This document shows positions 1 through 8,603 of a stretch of DNA of 64,000 bases, in pieces. The stretch spans positions 434,001-498,000 of the forward strand of contig JAEZZQ010000016.1 of assembly GCA_023442465.1 (NCBI GenBank), given 5' to 3'. The stretch's first letter is position 1, and each line of letters opens with the position of its first letter. Made by a program: the position numbers and the translations under genes. This stretch comes from Bacillota bacterium (GTDB lineage Bacteria > Bacillota > Clostridia > Lachnospirales > Lachnospiraceae). Under the pieces are notes generated by a model. The model saw only the letters and a list, made by a program, of their open reading frames with translations, did no database searches and was not told the origin of the DNA.

Positions 1-3000
1 TCCTGTAATCATCTTGCCGCCGCCATCAAAGACCCCTTTAAAAGGAGCAGTATCGCCAGTCCCAATGGGTGTCCATCCCTCACTACTCCGGTAATCGGAC
101 AAATCGATACTGTCAGTAAGCTTATAATATTTTCCTGTCTCCGCATAGGGAGATGTGCCTGCGTTCACTAGCTCTGCAAGCTTTGCAAGCTGAGCGGCAG
201 AGGCGATTTCATACGGACTTTCACTTGTGCCGTCACCTCCTGCAAAATAATGTCCGCTAATATGATAAGGCAACGCCGTATTTTGTTCAGGCAGGATCTT
301 TTCTCCGTCACTATCCAGGAGGACGGGACACTTTCCTTCCTCATAACTCCAAGGATTGGTTCTTAAAGCCTCCGGAAAGCCTGCCGATGTTTTCAGAGCA
401 GCGGCATCCTTCGATTTACCATCTACTCCATTTGCATCATTAATAACGGCCTTGGGAATTTTATTTTCCGTAACCATCATGCCCTCGAATGCTATGTTGC
501 CGGAGGAAATACCGTCTGCCGCAATAACGCCGGCTACCCGGCCGACTTTGGAATTACCGCTGACACCGGGGTTTAGAGCAACGCAGTTTTGTACCGTACC
601 GTAAGGGTTAACAACACCAACCACACCGCCGACTTTGGTACCGCCGGTAACCGTTCCTGCTGCAAAGCAATTTTCCACGGTACCGCCGTTATATACATAG
701 CCAGCCACACCGCCTGTTTCGTCATTTACTCCATTAACAGCTCCGGTGCTATAGCAGTTTTTTACCTTAGCCCCGTTTCCATCCGCGGCGCCCGCTATAC
801 CACCGACACAGCGTGTTCCCTCCACAGCAGCCGCGGCATAACAGCTCTCCACATTTCCTTCTGCTTCTATATAACCGGCCACTCCACCCACGCATTGAAA
901 CCCGGTAACCAGACCGTCTGAATAGCAATTTTGCACGATACCGGCTTCTTTCGCAAGACCAGCCAAGCCGCCCACACGCTCATTACCGGTAACAGTTCCT
1001 GCCGCATGGCTGCTTTGCACCTTACTGTTAACTCTGACAACACCGATAACACCGCCGACATTGTTATTGCCGGTAACGGCTCCTGTCGCATAACAGTTTT
1101 GTACCAGACTGTTATTATAGATATATCCCGCTATACCTCCGACATTGTTATATCCGGTTATATCTGCACCTTCCACACCGATATTTCTCACCTTACCCCC
1201 GAACAGTGAACCGAACAATCCGGTACTGTCGTAGTGATTCCCTGTTGTTGTCCTGATATACAATCCGGTAATTTTATGTCCGTCTCCGTCAAAGTTTCCC
1301 TGAAAGGTGTTAAAATCCCCATATCCAATGGGCACCCAGCCCCTGCCGCCATTAAATGTGGTATTGGCCGAATTATAACCGGATAAATCGATATCTGCGG
1401 TAAGCTTATAATATATTCCCACGCCTCCATAGACCGGATTGGTCCCCAGGTCATTTACCAGCTCTGCCATCTTCGCCAGTTGGGCAGCATTCGAAATCTG
1501 ATAAGGATTTTCCTGCGTGCCCGCCCCTGGAAAATTAGGATTTCCCCCGTCCACAATGTGGATAGGCATGTCCGCCGCTACGCCAAAAAGACCGGGTAAA
1601 CTGCCTGCTGTAATTGTCCAGACAGAGGTGTCCCAGTTTCCGGTAAATCCGGACGAAACCGTCCAAAAATTTTCTTCGTTAATTTCTGCCGCGCTCTTGT
1701 CCGCTCCATCCTTGCCGGAAGCGTCACCGACCGCAGTCTTCTTTGTACCATTTACCTCCAGCGTCATGCCGCCGAAAGCTGCATTGCCGGAGAATGTACC
1801 GCTGCCTTGAAAGCCTGCAATGCGTCCGATATTCATATCGGAGGATGCTGTTACGCGGCTGCCCAGCCCCGCACAATTTTGCAATACAGTACCATCCGCC
1901 CAGCCTGCCACACCGCCCACGTAGTCAGAACCGCTTACGATACCGGTGGCATAGCAGTTTTGCACCGTACTGCCGCCTGCAGTCATCCCGACCAAACCAC
2001 CCGCATAGTTTGTACCGTTGACAATGCAGGCAGAGTAACAGTTCTGCACCGTGCTGCTGCCGTTAACACTGCCGGTTACGCCGCCCGCATATCCTTCACT
2101 GCTGACACTGCCGGTAGCGTAGCAGTTCTGCACCGTGCTGCCGGAGGCAATCGTTCCCGCTACTCCTCCAGTATAACCGCCCCCTGTAATATTCATATCT
2201 ATGATACCAAGATTTTGCACTGTGCCGCCATCCACACAGCCAAATAGTCCGGTACCGCAGTAATGATTACCGGCTGTCGTTTCAATAAACAATCCGGTAA
2301 TTTTATATCCGCCTCCGTCAAAAATCTCCTGAAAAGGCTTACCGGAATCATATCCTATAGGCATCCAGCCTTTGCCGCCGTTCCAATTCCTGCCATAGTT
2401 CGAAAGATCGATATCATTTTGAAGTACCAATGCAGCCTTACTGCTTTCATCATTGAACAAGAAACTTTTCAGCCGTCCGCCGTTAACCAGCGCAGCGATT
2501 TCAGCAAGCTGGTCCGCATTGGTAATCGAAATCGAAGTATCGGCCGTTTCGCTGCCTGCCATAAAAAATGTCATCGTATGCGCTGTTGTCATTGGGATAT
2601 ATACTGTGATTCGCGGCACTTCCACATCATTCCCGAGGGTATAACCTTCCGCAGGATGCGCAGTAAACACATACAACCCTTTGAGGGGACATTCCGAGTC
2701 ATACTCATGATCGGCTTCCCACGTTATGGGAATTTGGACCGTTTTGTCCTCCACCGTACCGGCAAGAGTCTCCGGAAAAAACGGCTGGGTGGTGTTCTGC
2801 CAACGAATATCGTCGGTTAATTCATCGAAGGTTGTAATACTCCCTTTTATTTCATCCGCCATCACTGCAACGGACTGCAGCTCAGCACTTGCCTGGGGGA
2901 GGATCTCCTCCGCTGCTGCCGTGCTGCCGTCCATTCCATCAAGAGCGGTACTATTTTCATTTATTTCATCCACCGTCACGGTAATGGACGGCAGTTCGGC

Positions 3001-3375
3001 ATTGACCGCGAATCCTTCGATTCCAGCGGTAAATATATAAACTCCTGCTTTCTCACTGTCATAAGCCGGTGAAGCGGCCCACGTTACCGGCACGGTCGTT
3101 TCCATTGCCCCTGCTGACTGTGCTTCCTCTCCATCCTTGGTATCCATTGCAGGACATACCATTGCCGTGAGATTCTCCGGCAAGTCCAAATCTTCTAAAG
3201 CCGTTCCTAGTGGTACCGCCCGCTCTGCCTTCTCCAATCCTCCAAATGAAATAATCTCAACACCTGTACCGGGAAGAATTTCCTCCGCTGCCGCCGAAGC
3301 AGGCACAGATACCAGTGCCATGACAACAGATAGCAGCATTGTGAGAAATCTCCGGTATGGTTTATGCTGATTCAT
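1..3375 (-). CDS. Secreted GLUG-repeat surface protein (partial, C-terminus outside window)
   Basis: The minus frame is open from ATG at 3375 to base 1, at least 1125 codons, behind AAGGAG. Residues 1-28 form a signal peptide (basic MNQHKPYRR, hydrophobic core, ending near ASA-AA). Residues about 60-250 hold two bacterial Ig-like segments of the type VPVTW...YDS...G.Y.FTA...ITVTV. From about residue 280 there are three related blocks. Each opens with an AQLA...ALVN segment, then a DIDLS...GW.PIG...FDG.G..ITGL segment, followed by GLUG repeats (GGVAG...VQNCYATG) about 27-29 residues long. Roughly four repeats are in block one and seven in block two; block three (from about residue 1050) is cut by the window edge. 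GLUG proteins are usually exported, surface-attached adhesins or enzymes; substrate and anchoring cannot be told here. All forward open frames in this stretch are antisense shadows. Confidence 0.9.
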   Translation of the reverse strand, partial: MNQHKPYRRFLTMLLSVVMALVSVPASAAAEEILPGTGVEIISFGGLEKAERAVPLGTALEDLDLPENLTAMVCPAMDTKDGEEAQSAGAMETTVPVTWAASPAYDSEKAGVYIFTAGIEGFAVNAELPSITVTVDEINENSTALDGMDGSTAAAEEILPQASAELQSVAVMADEIKGSITTFDELTDDIRWQNTTQPFFPETLAGTVEDKTVQIPITWEADHEYDSECPLKGLYVFTAHPAEGYTLGNDVEVPRITVYIPMTTAHTMTFFMAGSETADTSISITNADQLAEIAALVNGGRLKSFLFNDESSKAALVLQNDIDLSNYGRNWNGGKGWMPIGYDSGKPFQEIFDGGGYKITGLFIETTAGNHYCGTGLFGCVDGGTVQNLGIIDMNITGGGYTGGVAGTIASGSTVQNCYATGSVSSEGYAGGVTGSVNGSSTVQNCYSACIVNGTNYAGGLVGMTAGGSTVQNCYATGIVSGSDYVGGVAGWADGTVLQNCAGLGSRVTASSDMNIGRIAGFQGSGTFSGNAAFGGMTLEVNGTKKTAVGDASGKDGADKSAAEINEENFWTVSSGFTGNWDTSVWTITAGSLPGLFGVAADMPIHIVDGGNPNFPGAGTQENPYQISNAAQLAKMAELVNDLGTNPVYGGVGIYYKLTADIDLSGYNSANTTFNGGRGWVPIGYGDFNTFQGNFDGDGHKITGLYIRTTTGNHYDSTGLFGSLFGGKVRNIGVEGADITGYNNVGGIAGYIYNNSLVQNCYATGAVTGNNNVGGVIGVVRVNSKVQSSHAAGTVTGNERVGGLAGLAKEAGIVQNCYSDGLVTGFQCVGGVAGYIEAEGNVESCYAAAAVEGTRCVGGIAGAADGNGAKVKNCYSTGAVNGVNDETGGVAGYVYNGGTVENCFAAGTVTGGTKVGGVVGVVNPYGTVQNCVALNPGVSGNSKVGRVAGVIAADGISSGNIAFEGMMVTENKIPKAVINDANGVDGKSKDAAALKTSAGFPEALRTNPWSYEEGKCPVLLDSDGEKILPEQNTALPYHISGHYFAGGDGTSESPYEIASAAQLAKLAELVNAGTSPYAETGKYYKLTDSIDLSDYRSSEGWTPIGTGDTAPFKGVFDGGGKMITG

Positions 3376-3680
3376 ATACCTTTTCTCCTTAGTTTAAACC
3401 AGTTGCCACCTTAAACCTGCACCGAATCCGTACTCCGCAATCCGGCGTGACACAGTTTACCTACAATATCTCCTATAAATATATATTTATAGCTTTTAAA
3501 AATGTACACTTTTATAGAATACCGTCAGATTATGGAAAAATCAATAGTTAAATAGGGTGAAATACCCGCATGGATAGGGAGAAAATCTGGACTTTTCAAA
3601 GTTTTGTATACACAAAGTTAAGTCGGTGATATGAACTTCATCCTTCAAATTGGACGGGCGTTATATACCCGGGAAGATAT
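3376..3680. other. AT-rich upstream region of the GLUG gene
   Basis: This holds the GLUG gene's ribosome site (AAGGAG just upstream of 3375) and presumably its promoter, which I cannot place confidently. Apart from these no gene, strong hairpin or repeat is seen. Confidence 0.4.
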
Positions 3681-3980
3681 AGCAGATTTTATGTATTCTT
3701 TTTCTTGAGGAAGGTCTGGATTTTTTTATAGCTCGAGTTCCTTACGAAGTTCCGGATTCTCTTGCTTTAACCTTTTGATTTGGTCATAACATGAATAAAG
3801 TGCAGTTTCATGCCCGGGAAACGCACTTTCTCAGTGTTTTTGCTATTCATTTACCTAGCGATATAATGAGTTATAATCAAAGGAACGTCCGTCAAAATTC
3901 CTGAAACAGACATGCCATCTTCAAGAGCCGGTTTTGCTGTAGCAATTTTAAATGCCTTATCAAAGCTCCTTCTTGCCATA
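3681..3980 (-). pseudogene. Degenerate IS3-family orfA transposase remnant
   Basis: Reading leftward from ATG at 3980, the frame starts MARRSFDKAFKIATAKPALE, typical of the N-terminal helix-turn-helix of IS3-type OrfA, and stops after about 42 codons. After a deletion and frame change, a second stretch reads PGHETALYSCYDQIKRLKQE followed by NPELRKELEL, the conserved OrfA tail before the OrfB frameshift site, then a stop. About half of the roughly 100-residue protein is missing, no orfB follows, and no terminal repeats are visible. It is a dead fragment, between the GLUG gene and the hydrolase cluster. Confidence 0.75.
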
Positions 3981-4250
3981 AAGCAGACCGCCTTTCATAA
4001 TATTCCCTCAACTATGCGTCTGCTTTATGATACCATTTCCACATAATTTCTTATTTAAGTGTCTAGTTTATAATACCATACCCCGAGTTTATCTTTATTC
4101 ACCGTTTACTTGACCGAGAGCAGTTTCGTTTATGATTAATTACGGAACAACATTTTTGTTTATTCTATCAAAATTTTTCAGTTTTTAACATTTTTTTGAA
4201 AATTTTGGTTTATTTTTTATCAGACATCATTACTCCTGCTACAGTCCCTT

Positions 4251-4793
4251 TTATGGTACATCTTGCTGTAACCTTTTCATCCTTTCAAGTGCCGCCTCCA
4301 AGGATATACATTCCGCATACCTGTTATTCCACATATATTTATTATAATATTCATAGCTTTTTTCTGCTGTCATATACTCGTTATCTACCGTTGTATTGGC
4401 ATGTGCCGGCATTATGATATGGAACCCATGCTCAAATCCGCATTTTACAGATGCGTCAATGCAATAATCCGTTTGAAGTCCCGCTATAATAATTTCCTTT
4501 TCGCCCTTTTCTTTTAGATATTCTTCCAAGCCTGTTTCTTTAAAAGCACTGTTTACATTCTTATCGAATATTTTTTCGTTTTCTTCCGGCTTGAATTCTT
4601 CGTAAATTTCAAAGCCCTCCGTTCCTTTTACCAATTCTCCGCCCTCGCCGTCGTCGTGCCGCACATATATCACTTCGACATCGTTTTCCCTGGCCTTTTT
4701 TATCAGCGACTTAACGCCGGATACGAACGTGTCGAATTCATACAGGCTTTCATTTGTTATCAGCTTCTGTGTATCAATAATCAATAATACCAT
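4251..4793 (-). CDS. Isochorismatase-family cysteine hydrolase
   Basis: This 180-residue protein has the fold and motifs of the isochorismatase/nicotinamidase family. IIDTQ near the N-terminus supplies the catalytic Asp, FDKNVNSAF the Lys, and LQTDYCIDASVK the nucleophilic Cys with its preceding cis-peptide region. Family members hydrolyse amides or vinyl ethers such as nicotinamide or isochorismate; the substrate is unknown. I chose ATG 4793 because AGAGGG lies about six bases upstream; an in-frame start nine codons further out has no ribosome site. It lies downstream of the C39-like and M20 peptidase genes on the same strand, 36 bases after the former, so cotranscription is likely. Confidence 0.88.
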   Translation of the reverse strand: MVLLIIDTQKLITNESLYEFDTFVSGVKSLIKKARENDVEVIYVRHDDGEGGELVKGTEGFEIYEEFKPEENEKIFDKNVNSAFKETGLEEYLKEKGEKEIIIAGLQTDYCIDASVKCGFEHGFHIIMPAHANTTVDNEYMTAEKSYEYYNKYMWNNRYAECISLEAALERMKRLQQDVP

Positions 4794-4829
4794 TTTCTTC
4801 CCTCTTTTGAGTACTGTCACTTCACATTG

Positions 4830-5450
4830 TTATATGAAATATTCAATGGTCCTTGCCGGCGTTTTCTGTGTCTCTTTGTTAAAAATAATGACTGCTTCTC
4901 TGGTTTCTTTCGGCCCAAGGGCATAAGGTCCTTTTCCAGCATCGTTCATCATACTGTATGGGACCCGGCGGTTAAAGCTATAGGGCATATCTGTAATCAT
5001 CTCGATTTCCGCTTGCTTAAACGGCTTCTTCCTGTAATAAGGGTCAAATAAGCAGACTCTTTTTTCATCGATTCCCGTCAGCAGCACATAATGCCAGCAG
5101 CCGTACATCACCCGGGCCACCACTGCGCCTCCCTGCTGCAGCGCCGATACGATCTTGCTGTTTTCACCGACAGTGACATTTTCTCCCGTAAGATATTCGC
5201 TCTGAACCGGAATCTTTTTCACTTTTCCGAACTGATTCAACCAGTCGCTTATGAACATCATCGCCATACGCGAGGTTCCATTTTTCCCGAACTCGCCCTT
5301 TTCGTTATAGGCATCCAGACAAAAAAGCATGATATGCTTGATAATATCGGGCGGAATCTGCTCCCGTCTGAACAAAAAGCTCATGGCATTTATCAAGGTA
5401 GTCGGACCGCAGTCATATTCGGTAATCTGGTAGTTCAAAGGATTCTTCAT
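4830..5450 (-). CDS. C39-like papain-fold peptidase family protein
   Basis: This 206-residue soluble protein carries a C39-like triad: ITEYDCGPTTLINA with Cys14 near the N-terminus, GCWHYVLLTG with His120, and FDPY with Asp136. There is no transporter domain and no signal peptide, so it is a stand-alone cytoplasmic member rather than a bacteriocin-leader peptidase of an exporter. Its ATG overlaps the stop of the upstream M20 peptidase (ATGA), so the two are translationally coupled. Pairing with an exopeptidase suggests peptide processing or degradation; the substrate is not evident. Confidence 0.8.
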   Translation of the reverse strand: MKNPLNYQITEYDCGPTTLINAMSFLFRREQIPPDIIKHIMLFCLDAYNEKGEFGKNGTSRMAMMFISDWLNQFGKVKKIPVQSEYLTGENVTVGENSKIVSALQQGGAVVARVMYGCWHYVLLTGIDEKRVCLFDPYYRKKPFKQAEIEMITDMPYSFNRRVPYSMMNDAGKGPYALGPKETREAVIIFNKETQKTPARTIEYFI

Positions 5451-6580
5451 CCCTCATTCACCTCACTCGTCATAAGTACTCTCGTCAATTCTGCAATTCT
5501 TGCAAGCTCCTCCTCCGTCGTGTATTCTTCGCAGGAATGACACTGGTTCATAGCGCAGGCGAGCACGATTCCCGTTATTCCATGCTCCGCCATCGCATTA
5601 TTATCACTGCCCCCGAAAGTCTGCTGGAGAGAGGACGGAATATTCAAAGTCTCACATGCCGCCTCGAATCTTCGAACCACCGGATGCTCTTTAGGCGTTT
5701 CATAAGCTTGACAATTAGTGATCACTTCGAACTTTACCGCGGCCTGAAAAGCCTCTGCTGATTTTTCAAATTGTTTCTTTACCTCCCGGGCCGTTTCCAA
5801 TGCCTTCTTGTGGGAATAGCTGCGTATCTCTCCGCCAACCGTACAAAGCGCAGGCACAATATTTGTGGCAAGTCCGCCTTGTATCACTCCTATATTGAGC
5901 GTAGTAACATCGTCTATATGCCCCAGCTTCAGCTTAGCAATGGCATCTGCCGCCGCCTGAATCGCATGAATGCCCTCATGGGGTGCGAATCCCGCATGAG
6001 ATGCTTTGCCGTTAACCTCTATTTTGAGTGAAAGAATCGAAGGTGCCTGATAAGCGGCCGCACCCACGTCTCCCGTTAAGTCGAGCACGTATGCTTCCTT
6101 GGATTTGATATTGCTGTAATCGAACACCTTCGCACCCTTGCAGTAGATTTCCTCAGCAACCGTAAACAACACTTCGATAGAACGATGCTCCAGCTGCTTC
6201 TCCTTTATCGTGTACAAGGCTTCCAAAATTGCCGCAATTCCCGCAAAATCATCCGCTCCCAACACGGTATTCCCCTTACTTCGGATTACCCCGTCAGCAC
6301 CTAAAACTGCCAGTTTGCCTCTGGACGGCTCCACCGTATCCATGTGGACACAGAAAAGAATCGGCTCCAATTCTTGCATTCCCTCCAAAAAACCGTATAT
6401 ATTGCCGCAGTTTCCGCCGAGCTTACTTCCTGCGTCGTCCTCCGTTACGGTAAATCCCAGTTCCTCCAGCTTATGTTTCAGGTAATCGCCCATCTCCCGT
6501 TCCAATAAGGAAGGACTGTCTATAGATACCAGGCGGGTAAATTCCTTAATGAGTCTTTCTTTATCAATTGTCATGCTCAT
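5447..6580 (-). CDS. M20-family metallopeptidase, PepT-like
   Basis: This 377-residue cytoplasmic di-zinc peptidase has the M20 metal and catalytic motifs in order: FCVHMDTVEP (His and catalytic Asp), GADDFAGIAA (bridging Asp), TVAEEIYCKGA (general-base Glu and metal ligand), VLDLTGDVGA, and a C-terminal CHSCEEY with the final His. The central lid domain contains the ASHAGFAPHEG motif of PepT/Ycf-type tripeptidases. AAGGAG sits seven bases before ATG 6580. It leads a likely three-gene unit with the C39-like peptidase and the isochorismatase-like hydrolase. The exact peptide substrate is unknown. Confidence 0.9.
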   Translation of the reverse strand: MSMTIDKERLIKEFTRLVSIDSPSLLEREMGDYLKHKLEELGFTVTEDDAGSKLGGNCGNIYGFLEGMQELEPILFCVHMDTVEPSRGKLAVLGADGVIRSKGNTVLGADDFAGIAAILEALYTIKEKQLEHRSIEVLFTVAEEIYCKGAKVFDYSNIKSKEAYVLDLTGDVGAAAYQAPSILSLKIEVNGKASHAGFAPHEGIHAIQAAADAIAKLKLGHIDDVTTLNIGVIQGGLATNIVPALCTVGGEIRSYSHKKALETAREVKKQFEKSAEAFQAAVKFEVITNCQAYETPKEHPVVRRFEAACETLNIPSSLQQTFGGSDNNAMAEHGITGIVLACAMNQCHSCEEYTTEEELARIAELTRVLMTSEVNEG

Positions 6581-6650
6581 AACTAAACTCCTTCCAAAGT
6601 CAGGAAATCTATGCAGTTGTGATTAAGTTATACAAACACAAACCTAAAAA

Positions 6651-6678
6651 TTACTGTTCACTCCGTTCTCAGTAACGC
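6651..6678 (-). repeat. 28-base hairpin repeat, copy 1
   Basis: These 28 bases are an exact inverted copy of 56618-56645. On the minus strand GTTACTG pairs with CAGTAA around a 13-base loop and is followed by TTTTT, so this copy looks like an intrinsic terminator 24 bases after the Rrf2 gene. Confidence 0.75.
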
Positions 6679-6702
6679 TAAAAGTTCCTCACACAAAGCT
6701 CT

Positions 6703-7149
6703 TTAAATATAAAACATAATCTCATGTTCACCTTTATACTTTTCTGCTTCATTTACAAGATCCAAGAGGTTAACTCCCTGCGAGGTTTCGCTTATCACCT
6801 CATCCAGTGTGTCAAATACCTTGATTCTGAGTGCATTCTCAATATCCATGGCATTTTCTGCCACGGTCTCCTGCGTTCTCTCGAACAAAGAATCCTCCAC
6901 TGATGCCAATACCTCATATACCGTTATCTGCCCCGGTTTGCGCGAAAGCAGATAGCCGCCCTGCGCTCCCTTCGTGGACGTGACCACGCCTCCCCTCTTT
7001 AAGAGGGAAAAAACTTGTTCCAAATATATTTTTGAGATACCGAGTTCTTTTGAAATATTAATTACCGTTGCATATTCTCCGCTGTCATAGCGCTGCGCCA
7101 TATTCGTCACAGCAGCCAGTGCGTAGCGGCCCTTTGATGATATTCTCAT
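6703..7149 (-). CDS. Rrf2-family transcriptional regulator, cysteine-free (CymR-like)
   Basis: This 148-residue protein begins MRISSKGRYALAAV, the Rrf2 signature, with a winged helix over residues 1-80 (NISKELGISKIYLEQVFSLL as recognition part and KGAQGGYLL as wing). It contains no cysteine at all, so it cannot hold the three-Cys Fe-S cluster of IscR or NsrR; it resembles CymR-type members that sense through a partner protein. It stands alone with its own promoter (7202-7230), divergent from an AraC-type gene and about 120 bases upstream of the M20 peptidase gene. The target genes are unknown. Confidence 0.9.
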   Translation of the reverse strand: MRISSKGRYALAAVTNMAQRYDSGEYATVINISKELGISKIYLEQVFSLLKRGGVVTSTKGAQGGYLLSRKPGQITVYEVLASVEDSLFERTQETVAENAMDIENALRIKVFDTLDEVISETSQGVNLLDLVNEAEKYKGEHEIMFYI

Positions 7150-7201
7150 GCGCGTCCTCTTTTCTCCATTTCATACTATAATAATATGTTTTATGAATTA
7201 T

Positions 7202-7230
7202 ATAATAAAAAAGAATAGTCCATTTGTCAA
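7202..7230 (-). promoter_or_regulatory. Sigma-A promoter of the Rrf2 gene
   Basis: On the minus strand TTGACA (7225-7230) and TATTAT (7202-7207) are separated by exactly 17 bases. A loose dyad, CCTA...TAGG, lies just upstream (7234-7252) and could be an autoregulatory Rrf2 site. Confidence 0.75.
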
Positions 7231-7579
7231 TATCCTATTAACCGAGTAGGAATTGTTGCGTTACAGTTCAGCCGAAGTATGAATAGTAACATTATTGCAA
7301 TTCATCCAAAATATAAAAAATATGGACGATTTACTTGCCGTTAAGTCAATGATATACTTTTCGTATCTATATGAAAATATGCACACATAATAATTTCTTG
7401 CAAAAACAATAACCGGGATTAACCTGCTACGTATATACGTTCCAATTATAATATTGTGATACAAAAATCCGTTAATAAAATGAGGCAGTAAGTCCCCATC
7501 TTAACGCATACGTGCTTTTGTCCTTTTAAGTCAAGAAAACAATCTAAAACTTTTTTAAAATATTTATGAAGGTAAGGAT
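7231..7579. other. AT-rich divergent intergenic region
   Basis: Separates the Rrf2 and AraC genes. It contains the perfect 12-base palindrome ACGTATATACGT at 7429-7440, a possible operator, and the AraC gene's ribosome site (GAAGGTAAGG) at its right end. No gene is seen. Confidence 0.4.
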
Positions 7580-8485
7580 ATGAATCAGGACGATAAAGTT
7601 GAAATAGTTCAGGCCATGCAGGACTATATAAAGAAAAATATTGCCGAATCAAATTTTAGTCTGAAAGCAATGTATGAACACATAGGATATTCAGAACGTC
7701 ACGCCAAGCGACTTTTTTGCGAGCTGCTGCATATGACACCGAACGAATATGTACGAAGAACAATGCTCACTTCGAGTACGAAAAAGCTCTTGGAAACCGA
7801 AGAAAACATTGTGGACATCGCACTGGACACCAATTATGAGACACATGAAGGCTACACCAGAGCATTTAAAAAAAGCTTTCAAATCGGTCCCGCTGAATAT
7901 CGAAAATCGCCGAGAGCTATCCCTTTGTTCGTCCAGTATTCTGTATCGTCGTATCATACCTATCTTAATCATAAGGAGAGATTGGAAATGGATAAAAACA
8001 CTATGGTTTGCACGGTCACACCGGTTGAGAAACCAAAAAGAAAGTTGATCATTTTACGTTCTGCCAGTGCTCATGATTATTGGTCCTTCTGTGAGGAGAA
8101 AGGCTGCGATTGGGAGGGCATACTGAACAGCATTCCTGAGAAAACAGACACTGCCGCCATCATAGAGCTGCCGGAGTTCTTAGTAAAAGAAGGAACTACC
8201 TCCACGGCTGCCGGAGTAGAAGTACCTTTCGATTACAATACCGCTATCCCGGAAAAATATGAAATCATTGAAATCGATTCCGGAGTCATGCTTTATTTTA
8301 AGTCGGAGCCTTTTGAAGATGAAAATGATTTCGGAATTGCTATCGGCTGCGTCTTTAAAGCGTATGAAAGCTATAATCCCACTGAATTAGGATATTCCTA
8401 TGAGAATGAAGCGATACCGAAATTCAACTACGGAGCCTTCCCCGAAACAGGCGCAAAACTGGCTATTCCTGTAAAAAAGATATAG
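7580..8485 (+). CDS. AraC-family regulator with C-terminal GyrI-like effector domain
   Basis: This 301-residue protein has an N-terminal AraC-type double helix-turn-helix (residues about 5-110; NFSLKAMYEHIGYSERHAKR and the second helix pair ending YTRAFKKSFQIGPAEYRKS). A GyrI/SOUL-like small-molecule binding domain follows (about 140-301). This Rob/TipAS-like order is typical of regulators that respond to drugs or small hydrophobic ligands. It is transcribed away from the Rrf2 gene and converges on clpB. No obvious target operon adjoins it. Confidence 0.88.
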   Translation: MNQDDKVEIVQAMQDYIKKNIAESNFSLKAMYEHIGYSERHAKRLFCELLHMTPNEYVRRTMLTSSTKKLLETEENIVDIALDTNYETHEGYTRAFKKSFQIGPAEYRKSPRAIPLFVQYSVSSYHTYLNHKERLEMDKNTMVCTVTPVEKPKRKLIILRSASAHDYWSFCEEKGCDWEGILNSIPEKTDTAAIIELPEFLVKEGTTSTAAGVEVPFDYNTAIPEKYEIIEIDSGVMLYFKSEPFEDENDFGIAIGCVFKAYESYNPTELGYSYENEAIPKFNYGAFPETGAKLAIPVKKI

Positions 8486-8491
8486 CGAATA

Positions 8492-8589
8492 AAAGGGTAT
8501 CCTGCAAATGCTGTTCCCCCTTGTAACAGGCAGTTTAAGAAATAAAACTGTACCTTTCAAGGAGGGCGCATCATTTGGAGATACCCTTT
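8492..8589. terminator. Nested long hairpin between convergent genes
   Basis: Three nested inverted repeats share one axis: AAAGGGTATC (8492-8501) with GATACCCTTT (8580-8589), then CCCCCTTG with CAAGGAGGG, then CAGTTT with AAACTG at the centre. The plus side is followed by ATTTTATAT. It could terminate both the AraC gene and clpB. Confidence 0.6.
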
Positions 8590-8603
8590 ATTTTATATGA
8601 AAA

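Noticed and set aside
589..3370. Several plus-strand open frames of 60-185 codons
   Set aside because: All lie antisense to the GLUG-repeat gene; their repeated His/Thr/Ala composition mirrors GLUG codons and none has a ribosome site.
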